In this document: positions 52,689 through 56,234 of the stretch, one piece after another
How positions within the stretch are numbered: position 1 is the first letter of the stretch
How the letters are laid out: each line of letters opens with the position of its first letter
Origin: Sediminibacterium sp.
GTDB lineage: Bacteria > Bacteroidota > Bacteroidia > Chitinophagales > Chitinophagaceae
Direction: 5' to 3'
Assembly (NCBI GenBank): GCA_007280515.1
Contig: QYPL01000013.1
Coordinates: 1 to 56,234, forward strand
DNA: 56,234 nt
Notes under the pieces: model-generated
What the model was told of the DNA's origin: nothing
Databases searched by the model: none
The model's input: only the letters and a program-made list of their open reading frames with translations
Translations under genes and position numbers: made by a program

Positions 52689-54092
52689 TTAGTGTTGATT
52701 ACCTCTACCATTGCTTTGGTAACAACCTATATCCTTACCTGGAGGAGTAATTTCAGTTGCACCTAATCTAAGATCTTGGATCACATCTGCTCTTGGTGCA
52801 AAGCCTATAAATCCAGCACCAATACATGGAGAATTTGGCTTTAATGCAAAATTGTAAGTACCCACCACTGCAATATCTCTTAATCTTAAACCTGCAGGTA
52901 AAGGAACTGGTGCATTAATAAATTGTGGGTTATTAACTCCCACCACTGAAGCTGGGGCAGTATAAACAGCACCCACTGTCCAACCTACTGGTAAATAAGT
53001 AGAAGGTTTTGGAATATCTGTTTCCATGGGTTTACTAATAGCTGTACTTACAGACAATGAAGGAATAAATTGACTTGCTACAGAAACCGAATCGGCATAA
53101 TAGAAATTATAACCATATCTTAAATTTGCTGTATCCGCTATTGGAGTATTTACTACACGTAAACCAAATTTACAATTCACAATTAAATTATTATATGCCA
53201 TTCCACCAGCACCTTCCTCGAAATTAATTGAACCACCACGACCTGCAGCCGATCTTCTATATCCACAGTTAATCATGGTATTATTATAAATACGTACATT
53301 AGAGCCCGGCTTACCCACGGCAACGTTAATATTAGATACTTTTGGTCCATTAGTAGCCATTCCAATACATAAATTATAGGCAAAGTCGCCAATCGTTCCT
53401 GCTTTAGAATTCATAGCTTCTCCACCCGTATAGCCACATTTTTCAAAAGTATTTCTCATTACATGAATCTTACCACCATTAATTCTAAATGGATCATCTA
53501 CACTTCCATAAATCCAAGAATCTTCTAAAATAAAACTTCCGTCAGGATTCGCAAAATACACTGAATAAGGGCTTGAGCTACCAGTAAAACTTTTCATGGC
53601 CGAACTTATAGCTGCTCCACCAAAATCAACATGGGTCCATTTAATAACAATTAAAGGGCAAGTAGTTGCTCCAATTACGCCAGTCCATTTGCCTTTTAAA
53701 GCAGGATCATTATCTGGATTAGAACCCAACTCATCTGTTCTAGTTACCCCAGGATAAGTTAATGTAATAGGCTGTTCTTTAGTTCCAAGAGAAAGTAAAG
53801 TCCCTTTTACACCTAAACCTACTGGTACACCAGCAGTTCCTGTAAAGTTTACAGTTACACCTGGTTGAATAATTAAGGTATCGCCAGCATTTATAAAAAT
53901 ATCACCGCTAACTGTATACGTTTTTCCAGCCAACATTGTCCCTTTAATTGTACCTGACAAAGGAGCTGATTCACTTATAGGTGAAGCTGGAGTAATCACA
54001 GCTTGCCAAAGATCTTTTGTTTCTTCCGTTTTAGAACAAGAAACTAATCCTGCTACTAAAATTGCCATTAAATATGTAAACTTCTGTTTCAT
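52689..54092 (-). CDS. Putative surface lipoprotein with right-handed beta-helix repeats
   Basis: The protein has 467 residues. It is a lipoprotein: GLVSCSKTEE gives a lipid-modified cysteine at C20. It has an early region GTMLAGKTYTVSGDIFINAGDTLIIQPGVTVNF and repeated short beta-coil turns (WIYGSVDDPFRINGGKIHVMRNTFEKCG, SNVRIYNNTMINCG, GMAYNNLIVNCKFGLRV), the pattern of parallel beta-helix proteins. It closes with PNSPCIGAGF and a DIGCYQSNG end typical of such surface proteins. It is 21 nt after the TonB receptor gene and probably its substrate-binding or processing partner. Confidence 0.82.
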   Translation of the reverse strand: MKQKFTYLMAILVAGLVSCSKTEETKDLWQAVITPASPISESAPLSGTIKGTMLAGKTYTVSGDIFINAGDTLIIQPGVTVNFTGTAGVPVGLGVKGTLLSLGTKEQPITLTYPGVTRTDELGSNPDNDPALKGKWTGVIGATTCPLIVIKWTHVDFGGAAISSAMKSFTGSSSPYSVYFANPDGSFILEDSWIYGSVDDPFRINGGKIHVMRNTFEKCGYTGGEAMNSKAGTIGDFAYNLCIGMATNGPKVSNINVAVGKPGSNVRIYNNTMINCGYRRSAAGRGGSINFEEGAGGMAYNNLIVNCKFGLRVVNTPIADTANLRYGYNFYYADSVSVASQFIPSLSVSTAISKPMETDIPKPSTYLPVGWTVGAVYTAPASVVGVNNPQFINAPVPLPAGLRLRDIAVVGTYNFALKPNSPCIGAGFIGFAPRADVIQDLRLGATEITPPGKDIGCYQSNGRGNQH

Positions 54093-54113
54093 TATATTAA
54101 ATTGATATTTTTA

Positions 54114-56234
54114 TTAAAGTTTATAACGGATTCCAAATAAATACGTTGTTTTATAGTAGTCTTTTTGAATGATGATACTATTTTCTGGATCGGTTTGTAA
54201 GGCCAATGTTCTAGCTCCACTTCCAGCCATATATGTATTATAAGATTGGTGTAAAGAAAGTTCTAATGGAGCGTCAGTTAAGTTGTTAATTTTCCCATAG
54301 AAAGAAAAATGCTTACCTAATTTCTTTTCAAAGGAAAGGTCTAACTGAGTAGTGGGAGACTGCCAATAATTTAAACCTGCATATGGGCTAATAAAGCTAA
54401 TACGCTCTCCAGTATATACACCAGCTACTTGAACATCCAATCCAATTCTTGGATTTTTATATATTAAAGATAAATTTCCAATATTGTCTGACTGTCCTTG
54501 TAATGGTCTTGTTTCAGATACACGCTTTGAAACAATTTGACCAGCTGTATTTCTTGTAGAATAAATTAAACTATCATTGGTAATACTTGATTTAGTATAA
54601 GTATAATTAGCAGAAATCCCGAATGAACCAAAGAATTTTGTAGCTATCAATTCAAAACCATAGTTAGTAGCTTTTCCAATATTTACAGGTTGCAAATACA
54701 AGCTATTAATGTTTTGAGGTTTTACTGCAGAAATCTCAATGGGGTTTTGAATATCTTTATAGAATCCACCAATTAATAATTGATCAGAACCCTTACTATA
54801 CATTTCATAACGTAAGTCTAAGTTATCGGCAACAGTATGTTTTAAGTTTACTGGATCACCTACTTCTTTAAAGAATTCCCCGTCAGCACCGTCTGGAATT
54901 AACTCAGCAAAGCCTGGTCTAGCGATAGCTCTATAATAAGCAAAACGTAAATTTTGATTAGGCGTCAATGCAAATTTCATTTGAGCACTTGGTAATAAAT
55001 CTGTGTATTTTATAGTTCCAGATTTTGCTTGAACATCCTTGGTTAATAAAGTTTCATAATGCTGATTCGTATTTTCAGATCTTAGACCTCCTAACAATTC
55101 AAAACGACTCGATAAATTCCATTTACCTTGGATATAGCCTGCAGTAATTTTTTCTTCAAATGTATAGTTGTTACCGTTTAAACCAGGCGTACCATTACTT
55201 GCTGGATTAAATATAAACGGAGCAGCATTAATGTTTGTGAAGGCAGAACCCAACACTGGGTTTAAAGAATAAGAAATATAATAATTATCTCTATTCTTAT
55301 CTCTATATAATCCACCCAATTTTAATTCAAAATCTTTACCAAATAAGCTTGTATTCTTTGTAAGGTTTACATAAGCATCTTTATCTTTATCTGTATTATT
55401 TGTCCAAATTCTAGACATAGATTGTAATTTATCTATGGTTAAATTGGTAGGAACAATAGGATATTCGTGACTGAAAGTTGTTTGATCAGGTGTATTGCTT
55501 TTTGCAATAGAACTAACTAATGACCAGTTAAATTTAGTAGAATTGTTTAGCTCATGTTCACCTTGTAAAGTGGTACTATTAATAGATTGGTAAACCCATT
55601 GACTTCTTGCCGATTTTAGAATAAGTGAGTTTAAAGCCACTGTATCCCAAATAAAACGAGTTTGATAGTCGTCTAAACGTACGAAAGTATTAAACAACGA
55701 AATTTTGTTTTTCTTATTGATACGATAATCAAATTTAGCGTTCACCCCTTTTCTTTGACTTTGTACCGAATATTCTCTTAATTGTAAGTCAGAAAATAAA
55801 GGAATATTATTTAAACCTGGTTGAGAGTTTGGCAAAAAGAAGTTCGAAGTAGTTCCACGAAAAATATTTTGGTAGCTTCCTGAAACAACAAAACCAAATT
55901 GCTTATTCTTACCAAATCTATTGCCTAAAGTTAATCCCATTGTGCTATTCACTGGATTAGCCTTTTCAGTATAGTTTAAATGTGTAAAAGGTAAATCTGC
56001 AGGAGTGGCTACATAGGTACTTCCCTGTCTTTGAGCAGGAGAAGATAAATTCATGGTTGAATTATCAAACTTGCTGAATTTCTGAGTAGGGAAAGAAGTA
56101 TTAAAACCATTTGCAAAATTGGCTTGTAATAATAATTTTTCTGGAGCATCTTTCATGACTAAGTTAATAGTACCCCCAATGGCGTCACCTTCCATACTAT
56201 GTGTTAAACTTTTACCTACTTCTAATCTTTCTAA
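54114..56234 (-). CDS. TonB-dependent receptor, N-terminus cut by window edge
   Basis: The frame is open from the window edge to the stop at 54114, giving 706 residues. The first visible residues LERLEVGKSLTHSMEGDAIG are the end of the plug (VxxSLTPxMEGDAIGGTINL type). The barrel follows with many aromatic strand ends and finishes YLFGIRYKL. The Met at 56195 is internal, not the start. The signal peptide, TonB box and most of the plug are outside. It imports an unknown ligand and is cotranscribed with the beta-helix lipoprotein. Confidence 0.93.
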   Translation of the reverse strand, partial: LERLEVGKSLTHSMEGDAIGGTINLVMKDAPEKLLLQANFANGFNTSFPTQKFSKFDNSTMNLSSPAQRQGSTYVATPADLPFTHLNYTEKANPVNSTMGLTLGNRFGKNKQFGFVVSGSYQNIFRGTTSNFFLPNSQPGLNNIPLFSDLQLREYSVQSQRKGVNAKFDYRINKKNKISLFNTFVRLDDYQTRFIWDTVALNSLILKSARSQWVYQSINSTTLQGEHELNNSTKFNWSLVSSIAKSNTPDQTTFSHEYPIVPTNLTIDKLQSMSRIWTNNTDKDKDAYVNLTKNTSLFGKDFELKLGGLYRDKNRDNYYISYSLNPVLGSAFTNINAAPFIFNPASNGTPGLNGNNYTFEEKITAGYIQGKWNLSSRFELLGGLRSENTNQHYETLLTKDVQAKSGTIKYTDLLPSAQMKFALTPNQNLRFAYYRAIARPGFAELIPDGADGEFFKEVGDPVNLKHTVADNLDLRYEMYSKGSDQLLIGGFYKDIQNPIEISAVKPQNINSLYLQPVNIGKATNYGFELIATKFFGSFGISANYTYTKSSITNDSLIYSTRNTAGQIVSKRVSETRPLQGQSDNIGNLSLIYKNPRIGLDVQVAGVYTGERISFISPYAGLNYWQSPTTQLDLSFEKKLGKHFSFYGKINNLTDAPLELSLHQSYNTYMAGSGARTLALQTDPENSIIIQKDYYKTTYLFGIRYKL

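Overview
The window is AT-rich, by eye mid-30s % GC, and comes from a Bacteroidota chromosome. Family Chitinophagaceae (Sediminibacterium- or Hydrotalea-like) is the best guess. The support is a SusC/SusD pair, a second TonB-dependent receptor, a fused two-domain 2-oxoacid dehydrogenase E1, a ~1100-residue SecA, DUF1573, the lack of Shine-Dalgarno sequences, and many promoters with the Bacteroidota -7 element TAnnTTTG. The genus is inference. I see no rRNA, phage, insertion sequence or CRISPR array.

Layout. 1-4300 (minus strand): a lemA-TPM-TPM envelope operon, then pgk and gap, each with its own terminator. 4436-4595: tRNA-Glu(UUC) with a textbook promoter and terminator. 4600-7300: a small accessory island with a cluster of REP-like hairpins, an AbiEi/AbiEii type IV toxin-antitoxin pair and an orphan HigA regulator. 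7350-17500 (minus): VOC protein, DUF3050 protein, MlaE permease, malic enzyme MaeB, M20 amidohydrolase, DeoC and SecA. 17660-22870 (plus): atpG, scpB, lysA, an MlaF-like ATPase, a thioredoxin-like protein and mdh, ending in a bidirectional terminator. 22925-27179 (minus): glycosyltransferase 9, an MFS carrier, DedA and a dicarboxylate/amino-acid symporter. 27324-29628 (plus): an APC permease and YebC. 29981-32359 (minus): fused branched-chain-type E1. 32504 (plus): DUF1573. 32991-37733 (minus): SusD and SusC. 37915-43297 (minus): a tight six-gene operon of TSUP transporter, L-serine ammonia-lyase, DUF1080 protein, RidA, D-threonine aldolase/D-serine dehydratase-type enzyme and GNAT, with a perfect 18-bp palindrome just upstream. 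43503-46915 (plus): an exported unknown and an S9 dipeptidyl peptidase. 46991-56234 (minus): SDR, SOUL protein, an MG2/plug-domain protein, TMEM220, metallophosphoesterase, a beta-helix lipoprotein and a truncated TonB receptor.

How it fits together. Central carbon (gap, pgk, mdh, maeB, E1) and housekeeping genes (secA, atpG, scpB, yebC) are interleaved with uptake and degradation functions. SusCD, the S9 peptidase, the amino-acid symporters and the serine operon together suggest growth on peptides and amino acids; this is inference.

The most interesting observations are four. (1) The DUF3050 protein carries a complete candidate ligand set of the heme-oxygenase-like diiron oxidases (E85-x6-H92, E170, H202-x3-D206-x2-H209). 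(2) The hydroxy-amino-acid operon pairs two potential 2-aminoacrylate producers with RidA behind a palindromic operator. (3) Two genes have the -7 box exactly 4 nt before ATG (TATnTTTG-TnTA-ATG), which predicts leaderless mRNAs. (4) Structured repeats flank the AbiE locus.
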